Of a stretch of 64,000 nucleotides of DNA, positions 33,194-44,624 are shown in pieces. Below the pieces are notes generated by a model. That model searched no databases and was not told the DNA's origin. It worked only from the letters and a program-made list of their open reading frames with translations. Location of the stretch: assembly GCA_019044685.2 (NCBI GenBank), contig JAGTXX020000010.1, positions 496,001 through 560,000 on the forward strand, written 5' to 3'. Each line of letters starts with the position of its first letter. Position 1 is the stretch's first letter. The position numbers were made by a program, and so were the translations under genes. This DNA is from Nannochloris sp. 'desiccata' (Eukaryota > Chlorophyta > Trebouxiophyceae > Chlorellales > Chlorellaceae).

Positions 33194-34583
33194 CTAAGTA
33201 AGCAACTCCTCCTTTGCCACTACTACAGACACTGACATTGCGCTCTCTTCGTCTTCCTCCTTTTTATTTTCCTTCTTCTTCAGCTTCAAGTTTAACGCTT
33301 GCAACTCTGGAGGTATCTCTACACCCATTCTTGCACACCCTGCTTCTACTTTCTGCGCATTTATCGTGCTGATCCCTCTATTATGAGCCCCCCAATATCT
33401 ACATCGCTTTCCTGGGAAAATTAACTTTTCACCCCAGCAGCACTCTCCATCCCAATAATAACATTTTTTCCTCTGCGCAGGGGGTGGTAACTTGAAAGAA
33501 GAATTTCCCAACGAATCGTCCCCACCACCTTTAAACTCTTTCCCGTGCCAATTTCCTTTATTTCTATGCTGCTGCCATTCTGGCGGTGCTCTTCTCAAAA
33601 GATGACTCACCCACTCCTTTGCTAAACCCCTCGTTCTCAAGACCATCACTGCTTTTAAAATCTGGACCTGTTCCGGTGTTAAATTCCCTTGTTTTCCTAA
33701 CTTTTCTTGCCGAATGCGACGCGCTTCCCATAAAGTCAACGCAGCAGCGACTGAAATATTAAAACTCTCTACAAAACCAGACATAGGTATAGCCACACAT
33801 GCGTCAGCTGCTTGCACAGCTTCCTCTGTAACACCCTGGAGTTCATTTCCAAAAATAATAGCAGTGGGTTTCGACCAATCTATTTCTGACGGCGCTACAG
33901 CGTCTGCTCGGAGGTGGGTGATGACCACTTGATACCCGAGCTGTTTGATTTGAGAGAGGCACTCGGCGGTAGATTGATGCACTTGAATGTCAAGCCATTT
34001 TTCAGCGCCGCCACTGGTCCGTGCGCTTTGTTTAAAACCGTTCATCGTGGGATTTACGAATGACGTGAACTGCGCCACACCCGAGAGCGTCGGCAGAACG
34101 GCAGACAGCTGCGAGGTTGCCTAGATCGTAGGGGTGTTCCACGATCGGTACTATATCAAAGGTTCTATTTGAGCAGACTTTTTCTATTCTTTCTAGTCGT
34201 TCTTTAGTCATCAATGGTCCTAGAGTGCTAATGACGGTCTGTGCATCTAGTATAATTTCACGGCTGAGTTCAAACTCGTCTCTCCAAGGGAAACGAGAGC
34301 CTTCGGCGATAGACTCTTCAAGCGGCTTTCGAGCGATTTTGTAGTCAGGGAGTGCTCTGGTGGCGATCATACTTGTAGAAAGCAGTTTATTCCGGTTTTG
34401 GAGAAGAACAGTATTACTACCAAACATGGGCAAATTACTGAGTAGGACAGAGCGTGGCTGGGGTGATGTCAAAGAGTGAAACGCGCCGAGAGGCACGGCC
34501 ATGCAGCGGTGATGTAGATGATGAGGTAGAGTGCCAAGGGCTGTGATGCGTGGAGCCACTCTCGGCATGATCTTATTCCACAT
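33194..34583 (-). CDS. SpoU/TrmH-family RNA methyltransferase with a +1 frame break
   Basis: The N-terminal frame (34583 to 34035) and the C-terminal frame (34033 to 33194) together form one SpoU-fold 2'-O-ribose methyltransferase. Motif 1 is NLAAVCRSADALGCGAVHV. Motif 2 is AIIFGNELQGVTEEA, and motif 3 is IPMSGFVESFNISVAAAL; all three form the knotted SAM-binding site. Between motifs 1 and 2 the first frame ends at TAA right after HDERF, and the conserved sequence resumes at KQSART in the +1 frame. The break is one extra T in a TTTT run (34034-34037 on the plus strand). The start is basic and Met/Arg/His-rich, suggesting mitochondrial or plastid targeting. RNA target unknown. Confidence 0.75.
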
Positions 34584-34991
34584 AAATAAGCGGTACAAAG
34601 CTCAGAAATAAGTTAGCTCTGGTAACTTGCGAGTTAATGAGTTCTGCGACATTCAATTGAGATTGTTTAATCTCTAAATACAGTTCACGGAATACTCGAA
34701 ATAGACGCTAGATTAATGTTATATAATACTCTAAATACTTCAAAAATAAAGAAATGCGAAATGTGCTTTGAATTCTATATTTAATTTCCTCTTCTTTGCC
34801 ACTGGAAGTTGCTCCGCTGTCGCCAACAAATTGTCTCTTCTTAAGGATCCCTACCGTTGTCTTACTATCTCAACATCAATACAGGCGTATTTTCTTTTAT
34901 TTCCTTAGGTATCATTTAGGCATCAAATAAAACAGCCACCTTTTACATTAAAAAGCATTTTTGATCAAACGTTTAATTTATTTTGAACACC
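34584..34991. promoter_or_regulatory. Divergent region between the methyltransferase and INDH
   Basis: About 400 bases separate the two start codons, so both promoters lie here. AT-rich; no individual element was assigned. Confidence 0.35.
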
Positions 34992-35912
34992 ATGGCGCGA
35001 CGAAAGATCCAGGGCACAGCCATCCCTGTTCTACAATCATTGTTCCGAACTTATGCGTCCCCAGCTGCAACAAGTCGTCCTCCAGTTTCTAAACTAGGTA
35101 TCCCAAATGTGGATCACATCATCGCCGTCGCTTCCGGCAAAGGCGGTGTCGGCAAAAGCACAACTGCAGTGAATCTCGCAGTTGCTATGGCACAAAACCT
35201 CGGTCTACGTATTGGAGTACTCGATGCAGATATCTACGGCCCTTCTATCCCCCGTTTGTTGCATCTACACGGCAAACCGGACGTTGATAGCAATGATCTG
35301 ATGTTGCCACTAAAAAATCATGGGGTCACTGCCATGTCCATGGGCTTTCTAATCGAAGAAGACTCAGCTGCTGTGTGGAGGGGACCTATGGTGATGTCAG
35401 CATTGGACACGTTCATTCGGAAAGTCAACTGGGGAAATTTAGATTGTCTTGTCATTGACATGCCACCAGGAACAGGAGACGCTCAAATTACAATTTCTCA
35501 AAGATTAGCTTTATCTGGCGCTGTCATTGTCAGCACTCCTCAAGATTTGGCATTATTAGATGCACGGCGGGGTGTCACTATGTTTAGGAAAGTAAGTGTT
35601 CCGATATTAGGGATAATAGAAAATATGTCGTGGTTTGTTTGTGGTAATTGTGGAACCGAGGCGCATGTGTTTGGCCATGGTGGTTGTACAAAGACAGCAA
35701 AGGATATGGATATGGAGGTTTTAGGGGAAATTCCGTTGCATATAGATATAAGAGAGACGTCAGATGCTGGGGTGCCGATTGTAGTGAGTAAGCCAGAGAG
35801 TGTTGCTGCAAAGGCGTATGTGAGTGTTGCTGAGCGAGTGTGGCAGCAATTGCAGGAGGGAAATTGTGGTGGTGGGCAAGCTGGGCCACCTAAAATAGAG
35901 ATACGAAAGTAG
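34992..35912 (+). CDS. INDH: Mitochondrial iron-sulfur P-loop ATPase (INDH/NUBPL)
   Basis: A single exon of 306 residues. The first 30 residues (MARRKIQGTAIPVLQSLFRT onward) are basic and look like a mitochondrial presequence. The Mrp/NBP35 ATPase core has the deviant P-loop SGKGGVGKST (residues 48-57), DADIYGPSIPRLL, IDMPPGTGDAQIT and the Fe-S cluster motif CGNCG near residues 216-220. With this length and targeting it best matches IND1/NUBPL (INDH in plants), which delivers Fe-S clusters to respiratory complex I. The plastid HCF101 relative has additional domains that are absent here. The 34983 TTG is rejected in favour of the ATG nine bases later. A TGTAA motif follows the stop (about 35921). 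Confidence 0.85.
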   Translation: MARRKIQGTAIPVLQSLFRTYASPAATSRPPVSKLGIPNVDHIIAVASGKGGVGKSTTAVNLAVAMAQNLGLRIGVLDADIYGPSIPRLLHLHGKPDVDSNDLMLPLKNHGVTAMSMGFLIEEDSAAVWRGPMVMSALDTFIRKVNWGNLDCLVIDMPPGTGDAQITISQRLALSGAVIVSTPQDLALLDARRGVTMFRKVSVPILGIIENMSWFVCGNCGTEAHVFGHGGCTKTAKDMDMEVLGEIPLHIDIRETSDAGVPIVVSKPESVAAKAYVSVAERVWQQLQEGNCGGGQAGPPKIEIRK

Positions 35913-36102
35913 GAACTCACGATGTAAGGATACGAGCTTATGCATTACATATAACAGGGAGAAGCAACGAATAAGAATAGGATGGAAATGGTCACAGAAA
36001 AAAGTCAACTCAAGTCAAAGAAAAAGTCAACGGGTTGGAGAGCCAAAGTGTGGTTTTTAAAGCGTTCAAATAGATTCTTGAAACAAATATAAATAGAATA
36101 TA
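35913..36102. other. Short intergenic region
   Basis: A 190-base spacer between INDH and the acyl-CoA-binding gene, with AAGTCAA-type repeats near 36003-36032. It should hold the promoter of the downstream gene. Confidence 0.3.
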
Positions 36103-36908
36103 ATGACTACAGACACGGTATCAGCTGTAGCTGCCTTGGCTGCGGCCAAAGACAGGGCTGCCTTGGAATCTGCCATCTCTGCTGCAGCATTCCTTGACGC
36201 AATTCCTGGAGATGACCGTCAAAAGCTCAGAGGTATGCAGGAATGGAAATAGTATTGGAAATAGTATTGGGTCCACGATCGCCAGTTGGTTGATCTATTT
36301 TTTATGCATAAACATAATTTCATTGACTCTATCATCTTCTCATTCACAAAATTGTTCTATTTGATTTCCCTCTCCATGCAGCTGCCCGCACCAGGCTCCG
36401 CAAAATGAAAGCTGATGAAGTCTCTAAGGAAGCTGCAGCAGCCTCAGATGCGAACAAACCCGTGGAGAAGTCTCCCCACGCCAAAGAGGTCAGTTTTTTA
36501 CTCTTCTCCCGCCAACCCTATCACTTGCTTTTTTTTTCCAACGTTTTCCCTCAATATTTCCTACCTTTTCTAAATTATCTGCAGTCTTACGATGCTAAAG
36601 AGTTTGAGAAGCTCACAGAAAAGTATGAGAAACTCAATTGGCGTATCATTTCCAAGCCCGGTGGTGCTACCGTCAAGCCCGACGATTTTTACATGTTATA
36701 CGGGTACCATATGCAAGCTACCCAGGGTGATAATACCAGTGAAAGACCTATGTGGGCTGAAAAAGGTGGCTTGGATTTCGAGGGACGTGCTCGTTGGGAT
36801 GCTTGGACTAATGTTAAAGGAGTGGCCACAGAAAAGGCTAAAATGGAATTTGTGAAGACGTACTATGAGTTCCCTGTGAAAGCTCTCTACAGCGATTCTA
36901 GGCCTTAA
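36103..36908 (+). CDS. Acyl-CoA-binding-domain protein
   Basis: Three exons (36103-36232, 36382-36488, 36585-36908) give 186 residues. The ACBP core is in exon 3: DFYMLYGYHMQATQGD, RPMWAEKGG, ARWDAWTNVKG and EKAKMEFVKTYYE, which follow the family pattern of YGxxKQATxGD, then KxDAWxxxKG. The helical Ala-rich N-terminal 80 residues are unusual. ACBPs carry long-chain acyl-CoA esters between the ER, plastid and other membranes. The 96-base second intron is open and in phase, so unspliced RNA would add about 32 residues in frame. No signal peptide is visible, so a cytosolic location is likely. Confidence 0.8.
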
Positions 36909-37480
36909 TTTGTTTGGTTTTTACTCTAAAAATAGTTGTTGTTGATAATTGGAAATTAAAGTCAGCGCTCCTTTCTAGAGCCTCCTTTATTTATGGAAGC
37001 AAAGCGTTGGTTGATTGAAAAAAGCTTGCGGGGAATGAAAAGAGCTATTCAGCTTTCCTCAAGTAGGAGTATAAATAAATTCACATATAATATGCAGGAT
37101 TCTAGGTTTCTATGTAAATTAAAATGAATTTGATGCAATAAAGCAAGTGAACGTGGTTATAGTGTCCCTGGCAACGTCGCCTGTGCGGCAATGACTTTGA
37201 AGCCCAAGTTTGGGGACTCTCTCCTCTTTTGGCACCCTACTATATCAATTTTAGACGATTTACGTGGGGACTGAAACTCACGCAGCCAATAAATGGTTTA
37301 ATGAAGGCCTCAAGGCTGTGTGCTGCGGCAGCCGTGCTCAGGCCTGAGGGCTATCGTTTTTTTTGACAGTTGGTCATCCAAAATTAAATGCCAGCAATAA
37401 AACTCGTCTGCAAAAATTAAAATAAATAATTTATTAAATGTATTGCATGGATAGTCTGATTTATTGAATAAAATCACGCC
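36909..37480. other. Intergenic DNA upstream of condensin CAP-D2
   Basis: This holds the 3' flank of the acyl-CoA-binding gene and the 5' flank of the condensin gene. No gene or clear repeat was recognised. Confidence 0.35.
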
Positions 37481-40400
37481 ATGAGCAAGGAATTTATCAT
37501 GCCATCCGGGGACCCGGAAGAGCTTTGGCTCGAGGACTCTGAGCTCCCTATGAAAGTAAACAATCTTCTTGATTTTAGTGGAGGTTGTACTGACGATATT
37601 GGAGAGATTGCAGAAGGTATGCCTTGCCGGTTCCCTCATTTCCATCTACCCAACCAACTTGCAAATGCAGCGATCTCACTCTCGTCCTTCATTAAACACA
37701 GGTGTCTCTTTCAAGCTTTGTGATGATAATCCTTTGTGCATTATTGATCAGCAGAATTTTGACCAGCTCTGCAGCGTTGTGCGCTGTTTCGATCTGCTGG
37801 AGGGTCCCAAGCGGCGTCAGTTGTTGGACGCTCTGTGCTCTAGCCTGACCTGCCTCAATGCTTGGATTGACCGTTTGATGGCCACTCCATCCGACTCTTC
37901 AGATCGAGATGCTATGATTGATTATCGCAGCGCATTTAAAGTATATCTCTTTTTCTTGCAATGGATTGCAAAACTTGCTGGCAGGGAAGCATTGGCTGCA
38001 GCTACCAATGCCAACGCTGCTGCAGCACCTACTAAAGCTCGTGGACGCAAGAAAGCCGTGGATGATGGCTCTTGGGACTGGCCTGTTCAGTTTACAAAGG
38101 TCATGAAGGCTGTCGGCAGGGCGCTCAACACAGACTTGTGGGCACTGTTCAGACCCAATCGCCCCGACCAAAACACCCTTGTCAAGCTCATTCAACTCGC
38201 TGGAGCAGCTTTAGAAAACCCTGCTGCTGCGAAAGATGAAGAATTGGCTGGTGGAGCTGCTCATGTATTGGCTGTCACGGCGATCAAGTATCAACAGTTG
38301 GACGCTGTCTCTGCTACCTTGGTTGATGCGCTCAACAGGTTTGAACATACCCCTCCGTTGGTGGCAGAGCTTCTCCGCTACTCTGTAGCTCAATGGGATG
38401 ATGGAAGACTGGCTGCTGCTGTGATTGGAGATATTGCGGCTGTCGATCCTTCAGAATATGAACGTCAACAGAATGCTACAGGCGAAAAAGCTGGAGTACG
38501 CAGCGTTGCTGCCTTCGTTGAAGAAATGGCATCTCGCCTTCCTCGTTTAATGGCTACTCAAATCGCTTTATTACTGCCGCACTTGGGTGGTAAAGCTTGG
38601 ACCTTGCGTTCTGGTATTGTTACTGCTATTGGCTACCTCCTCCACAAGGCGTTTGACTCCGCCAGCACTGCAGATGCAGCAGACGCGCAACGTGCAGCTC
38701 ACCTTCGCTCTAAACAGCATTTATTGGATATTCTCTGCGAACGTGTTCGTGACCAATCTTCTTTTACCAGAAAAGCTGTTTTGCAAACTTGGGCCTACCT
38801 TGCCGAAAACCGCGCTGTGCCTTTAGGTCATTGGCAAGTTGTTACCTCTATCGCTGTTGGCCGTCTTGAAGATAAATCTTCTTTGGTGCGCAAAGAAGCT
38901 TTACGTCTTCTTGGCTGCTTGATGTTGCACAATCCGTTCGGTCCTGCTTTGCCTGTGGATCGATTTGACGCTTCTTTGGCTGTGCACAAGGCAATGCTGG
39001 ATGCTGTGATGCCTCCTGATGATCCTGTCGATAGCATGACTGAAACTGTCAATGTGGAAAACGAAGAAAAAGAGGGAGAGGAAGAAGAAGCAATGGCAGT
39101 TGATGGCGAGGAGAAGGAAGCAGCTGAAAATGCTGCTAATGTTATTGTCAAAGAGGAACCCCAAGAAGATGGAGAAGAAGAGCTTTCTGATGAGCCTGCT
39201 GCCTTGGAAGCAGAAGCAGCTCAGCCATCTCGTTCTGTTGGCCGCTCTCCTGCCGAAGTTGGCTGGGATGGCACTGTTGAAGAATTGCAAGCTCTTGTTG
39301 CTTCTTTAGAGCTTGCTGTTGACTTTGCTCGTTCTTTATCTGGCTGCATGGCTACTTTAGTGCAGCTCTTGGCCTCTTCTTCCGTCTCTGACGTGCAAGA
39401 ATCCATTGCTCTTTTGTTGACCTGCAAACAGTTTGAAATCGCTGGAGCTCCTGATGCTATTCGCAAAATGCTTCCTTTGGTCTTTGCTCGCGATCAAGCA
39501 GTGAAAGATCGCATTGTTGAAGCTTTGGACCAGCTTTATATTACTGGCTGGGCTGGCCACACCTTCACTTCTGCACAAGCAGCCCGCAATTTGGTCGATC
39601 TCGCTTCCGGAGCTACTTTAGGTGAGCTTGGTAGTATGGAAGAAGTCGTTAAAGAGCTCGTGGGTAAAAAATTCTCAACTCCAGTGACTTTACACGAGCT
39701 TTGGGAAATTGCCGGTCGCGCTGGAGCTGCAGTGAACGCTGGTGCTCAAGGCTCTGGAAGAGCTCGTAAAGATCTTCGTGCTGCTCTTTCTGTCCTTTCT
39801 ATGGCTGCTGCATGCAAACCAGAAGCCTTTGCTGAGCAGCATGTGGCTGCGTTTTTGCGTCTTGGCTTTGCTTCTGGCAGAGCCGCTGATGCACTTACCT
39901 CTCGCCACGCCTGTGTTGCTCTCCAGCGCCTTGCCGAAAACTTGAATAACGGTTTCTATGAAGGAGTTCGCACTCAAATATATGCTGCTCTGACTCGTAC
40001 AGTTGTGGCTTCTCCTTTCCATGAGAGTTCTTGGTACTCTGCTGCCGAGGCTGCCATCACAGCACTTTACAATCTACACCCTGCTCCTGAGCATATCTGC
40101 GCTGCTATTGTGCGTCACATTGCGTACACTGCATTTGAAACTAGTAGTAATAATAATAATTCATCTGGCGAGGAAGCTGGTAATGAAGAGCAAGCTGCCA
40201 TCGAGGCTGCCACCACTGCGATCGCCTCTGACTCATCATCTGAGCTTTCCTCTACAGCATTATCCCGCTTTTTCTTCGTCCTTGGTCACGTGGCTTTAGA
40301 GCACTTGGTACTGATTGAGCGCACTGCCAAGGCTGTTCGCCGTGCCCGTATGGAGGCTGAGAAGCGTGCTGCTGAGAATAAGATTGAACGCCATAATGCC

Positions 40401-42101
40401 AAAAGTTCTGGCAAAGGCAATGCTAGTGATGAGGAGGAAGATGAAGATATCAATGCCGAGCTTGGGGTTGGCTCTGTTGCTGCTGATGCTGAGCTTGACG
40501 CCATGAAAGAGGCCTGCGAGACACAGATTCTTGCTGCACAAAACTTGCTTGGCCCGTACGCTGCCCTGGTTTCTGCTGTCTGCCGTCAGCGTTCTCTCCT
40601 TTCTGGAGATGCTACCTTGCGTGCCTCTGCTCTCCTGGCGCTCAGTAAACTCATGGTAGTAGATCCTCGTATGTGTGAAGAGAATCTTCAGCTAATGTTT
40701 ACTCTCCTGGCTGCTCGCTCTGTGGAGCCTGCCCTTCGTTCCAATCTGACCATCGCGTTGGGTGACCTCGCCCTTCGTTTCCCCAATCTTTTGGAGCCTT
40801 GGACCGAGCATATGTACCGCCCACTGGGAGATACTGATATCTCTGTTCGTAAAAACGCTCTTATGGTGCTCAGTCATCTAATTTTGAATGATATGATGAA
40901 GGTTAAGGGCCATATTGCCAAAATGGCAGTGTGCCTCGAAGACGACGATGAGCGAATTTCCGCTTTGGCAGAGCTGTTCTTCCACGAATTGGCTAAAAAA
41001 GAATACAAGGGAACCTCCCCCATTTATAACTTGTTACCTGATATTCTTTCTAGTTTGAGTAAGGAAACAGGTCTTACCAGAGCTGGTTTCCAGTCTGTGA
41101 TGCAGCGGTTACTTGGCTACATTAAAAAGGATAAGCAGGGAGATGCTTTGGTGGAGAAACTTTGCCAGAGATTTGCATCTTCTGAAGATCCTACACAATG
41201 GAGAAACGTCGCCTTCTGTTTGGCTCAGCTGCCTATTAGTGAAAAAGGTGTTCGTAAATTTGCCGAAAGCTTTAAACTTTATAAAAATGCACTTGGTGAT
41301 GCTGAGACTGCTGAAACTATTGGTGGAATTCTTGTCAAGGCTAAGAAGTCTGCAGCGAAACCTGAACTCAAGGCCCTGGTTGAAGAGCTTGAAGTTAAGA
41401 TTGAAGCAACTGCTGCTGAGAGGGCCGAGGAAGAGGCTGCCGCAGCTGCAGCTGCTGACCGTGCTGCCAAGGACCGTGCTGGCACAGCTGCTGAAGAAGA
41501 AGATGCAGAGCAAGAGGAAGCTGAAAATATGGAAATGGTAGATGCTGATGCTTCTACTGCTGAAGTTTCTGGCATGTTCGAGGAAGAGCAAGAAACTGAA
41601 ATTGATGAAGATGAGAAGGTAGCAGCACCTGCCGGCCTAATCAAGCTGGAAGTGGAAAATGAGGAAGCTTTAGGCGCCGAAGAGGCTCCTGAAGAAGAAG
41701 AAGAAAACGAGGAACCTGCAGTTGAAGTCAATGCTGAGTCTGGTGTAGCACCTTTGAGACGTCCCAGGTCAAGGCAAGTATCCAATGCTGCTGCTGCTGC
41801 TGTAGAGGAAACTGCTATTTCTAAGCGCTCTGTACGTGGCAAAGCATCATCATCTGTAGTTAATACTGAAGAAGAAGCTCCTGCACGCAGGGGAAGAGCG
41901 ACTCGTGGTGCCAAAGCTTCGAATATTACTGTGGCTGCTGCTGTTGAAGAGTCTGAAGAGCCGCCTGTTGCCAACAAGGGTCGTGGTGGTCGCCGTGCTC
42001 GTGCAGCTATTGTAGATTCTGAAGATGACAATGAATCTGCAGAAATACTTATTGCTGCCGTGCAAGCTGGTATGGCCGCAATCAAGGTTGAAGACGAGTA
42101 A
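37481..42101 (+). CDS. CAP-D2: Condensin subunit CAP-D2 (Cnd1)
   Basis: Two exons (37481-37616, 37702-42101; intron 85 bases, phase 1) give 1511 residues, near the usual 1400. CAP-D2 is a HEAT-repeat regulatory subunit of condensin, which compacts chromosomes in mitosis. The C-terminal Cnd1 domain is clear: HMYRPLGDTDISVRKNALMV, then HLILNDMMKVKGHIAKMAVC, DDDERISALAELFFHELAKK, GFQSVMQRLLGYIKKDKQGD and EKLCQRFASSEDPTQWRNVA. HEAT repeats with the QTWAYLAENRAVP region come earlier. The tail (from about residue 1330) is acidic and Ala/Glu-rich, ending with basic RGRATRGAKAS patches, likely a phosphorylated DNA-contact region. TGTAATAAA lies about 40 bases after the stop. Confidence 0.9.
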
Positions 42102-42615
42102 GAGACTGTTTTCTGTGGACCCACCTCGCCCCGTCTTTTCCGTCTGTAATAAATCCTATTTTTCCTCGTGATTGAAATTAAAAGTTGTTACTATTTTCAT
42201 TGCTGTAACTTGACTATGACCAACCGTATGCATATTCTAGCAGAAAAGAGACTCATTTTAACATAATAATTGAGTAGAGCAGCTAGGCAAAAATTAAAAA
42301 ACAGTCGAAAGAAATGGCGGCATGAGTGTCGAAGTTTTGAAAATTCTGGCCACAGGGCATCTAAACCCTGGCCCATTTGTTTCGAAAAGCTTTACAAATA
42401 ATTCAGAGGAAGTTTTAAGATATAGAATAGGTCGCTGAACGCGCTAATGCACCCATCTTATCTGAAATCTTGCCATCATCAAGAAAACTGACCCAACATA
42501 TACTACACCGTTGATTCTGCCCCAAGACATAACTTTTGTGTCGATATAAAGTTATAAAAACATCTCTCTGCTCTGCATGAGCAACATATAGCCAAGGGTT
42601 CAAGTGCACGGGTTG
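42102..42615. other. Intergenic DNA downstream of CAP-D2
   Basis: AT-rich spacer with the CAP-D2 polyadenylation region at its left end and the next promoter at its right. Nothing else was recognised. Confidence 0.35.
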
Positions 42616-43614
42616 ATGATGGATGAACAGAGCAAAATCAATCTTGCGGAATTGCCTCACACCCAAACCCATTCTCCCAACCATCCCCCACAATCTACTG
42701 GTATACATGTTCTGGCATTAGAACGCCAGCTGCAACGCCCGCATATAAACCCAGAACAAGGAAATTTTGATTCTCCTCAACAAGCACAACCGGCCGTTGC
42801 GACCATTTTCAAGCCCACCTCTCATCCTCTTCCTCAAGTGGTCTTAATTGAAGAAGACAATGTATCTCCACGCTATTATGATACTAGTGCTATAGATAAA
42901 CCAGTCATATCTTTACCAAGTCAACCAAGAAGCATACTAGATGGAGGAACTAAAAACGACAGTGAGGATTGCCACAACAATGCACAACAGCAACAACAAC
43001 AACACCAGCAACATGCATCGGTGTCACAAGAGGTTCAAAAGCAGAACGTGCCAAGTCCTACGACTACCATGAACACTGCTGCTCATAACAATCATAATCC
43101 GACTGCTCTGTCTACGGCTGCTGCGGACCCAGCGCCACCAACTTCACAAGAAGGAGGAGTTGAAGGTGACCATCAACACGAAAAGGAACAAGGAGAAGAG
43201 CATCACCCCAAATTGCATCATCTCACTCGACACTGGCTTGCCCCAGAAGACCGTGGCAACTCCGCCATCGAACACATGGGCGCTGCCTCTGTAAAAGAAG
43301 CTGAACAAAAGATCCGGGGAATGAGCCAGAAAGAGCTGCGAGCCTCTTTCAGAAAAGTTTACGGCACCCCCACAAGTAGTTTTAATAATAACTGGCTTAG
43401 AAGAAAACTGTACGAAGCTGTCGGTGCTTCTGGTACCGCGTCCACTAAAAGATACCGCCGTGTAGGACGTAACGATGCGGCAGCGAGGAAGCGAGAGCTG
43501 CAAAGAGTCGCTGCAGCTGAAGCAGAGGCAGAAGCTGTGGAGGCGCTGGCTGAGATTGCTGCTGGACCGAGTATGGCGGGGAGTCAAGCACCAGCAGAAT
43601 CTTCTTCTACATGA
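42616..43614 (+). CDS. Low-complexity protein with a short plant-like WLRRK motif region
   Basis: One exon of 332 residues from the ATG at 42616 (or one codon later). The first 220 residues are Gln/His/Pro/Thr-rich and probably disordered, with a poly-Gln run at HNNAQQQQQQHQQH. The only ordered-looking part is near the C-terminus: MSQKELRASFRKVYGTPTSS, then FNNNWLRRKLYEAVG, followed by a basic stretch KRYRRVGRNDAAARKREL and an Ala/Glu helix. The ASFRKVYG...NNNWLRRK pattern resembles a short segment seen in several plant nuclear proteins (FxxxFGxxTSxxxxxWLKRRI). Nuclear function is inference and no family is assigned. Confidence 0.5.
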   Translation: MMDEQSKINLAELPHTQTHSPNHPPQSTGIHVLALERQLQRPHINPEQGNFDSPQQAQPAVATIFKPTSHPLPQVVLIEEDNVSPRYYDTSAIDKPVISLPSQPRSILDGGTKNDSEDCHNNAQQQQQQHQQHASVSQEVQKQNVPSPTTTMNTAAHNNHNPTALSTAAADPAPPTSQEGGVEGDHQHEKEQGEEHHPKLHHLTRHWLAPEDRGNSAIEHMGAASVKEAEQKIRGMSQKELRASFRKVYGTPTSSFNNNWLRRKLYEAVGASGTASTKRYRRVGRNDAAARKRELQRVAAAEAEAEAVEALAEIAAGPSMAGSQAPAESSST

Positions 43615-44180
43615 AGACATGTAGAATAAAAAATGCTATGATAGAATTTTTGATACCATATATTGCATATATGTTTATACAAGCACTAACGAATGAAGCC
43701 ATGGACTGCATTTTGCGAAATGAAGCAAGCAGATTTTTCTTTATTTCTTTCTTCGCAGTTTTCTTTTGGCACTTTTTGTGCGGGCTCTTAAATGATGTAC
43801 TTTGATACTGTGAGATAGAGAACTTGATTTTTTTTCCATGTTGGCAAGCTCTCTATTTATACATACCCCTCCTTCTCTCCCTCCTCGTATCCACCACATG
43901 ATTTTTTTTTTTTTTCCCGCTGCTCAAAAGCAACGTTTCTTTCCTCCTTTTCGCCGCATTTTCCCATTTTCTTTGCTCTTGAATAACAGATACTAATAAT
44001 TTATACTACTATGAATTCTACTGTATACAACACACACTAATATTGAGATGATGTATACATATATCCCAGAGAAATACATGGAAGAGAAGTCTATGCCAAA
44101 TGCCTTTTTACACGGGAGCATCATTTACTGAAGGACATATACATAAAATCTAAGGTAAGAAGGCGGAGAATATTCTCTTA
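43615..44180. other. Convergent intergenic region with poly-T
   Basis: Two genes end towards each other here. A poly-T run lies at about 43902-43916. No gene was recognised in short frames. Confidence 0.35.
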
Positions 44181-44624
44181 ACTATGTCTGCCGCAATGTA
44201 TCAAACTACCAGCTCCCAGGAACAAGCCAAAGACCTGAAAAAACGGAATAGCGAAAGGAGAGCAATTTGCTTTAGTGTCGGGGTGCGGAAAAGATGGAAG
44301 ATCAAACTTCAAAGCATAGAATTCACACTGATACTTACCGCTGCGCTGCTCAGTGTTGTTTGTCCAATGTATCTAACTTTATAAAACCCTGGCACTTTGT
44401 AACGGAATGCTTCGTACGTGCCATAAAGGGCACCTGTAATATAGGAAACACGAGCGGGGCGGGGAATATATTTTGAATTGGGGAAGGAATAACTGCAAGG
44501 TACAGCCTGCAGTCGCAAAGAACTACTGATCATGTCAAAGCGTACCTATTGATGCTCCAAGAGCTCCACCAACTGCGGCTCCTGTTGCTACTCGGTTGGC
44601 ACATTGTTGATCAAGTAGAGCCAT
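44181..44624 (-). CDS. ROMO1: Mitochondrial ROMO1/MGR2 inner-membrane protein
   Basis: Three small exons (44624-44546, 44433-44339, 44234-44181) give only 75 residues. Start MALLDQQCANRVATGAAVGG, then GALYGTYEAFRYKVPGFYK, RYIGQTTLSSAA and VFGLFLGAGSLIHCGR. This matches plant ROMO1/MGR2 almost block for block: two Gly-rich transmembrane helices joined by a basic loop. The family is a lateral gatekeeper subunit of the TIM23 import complex of the mitochondrial inner membrane. All introns are GT-AG with correct phases. The ATG is immediately preceded by an AG that may be a splice acceptor of a 5' UTR intron. Confidence 0.9.

Noticed and set aside
41279..42124. 281-codon minus-strand frame opposite the condensin C-terminus
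   Set aside because: It is the antisense of the acidic Glu/Ala tail of CAP-D2; its Ser/Ala/Thr-rich composition follows from that, and the plus-strand protein is clearly conserved.
43144..43620. 158-codon minus-strand frame
   Set aside because: It is a shadow of the plus-strand low-complexity protein and has no recognisable start signals or family.
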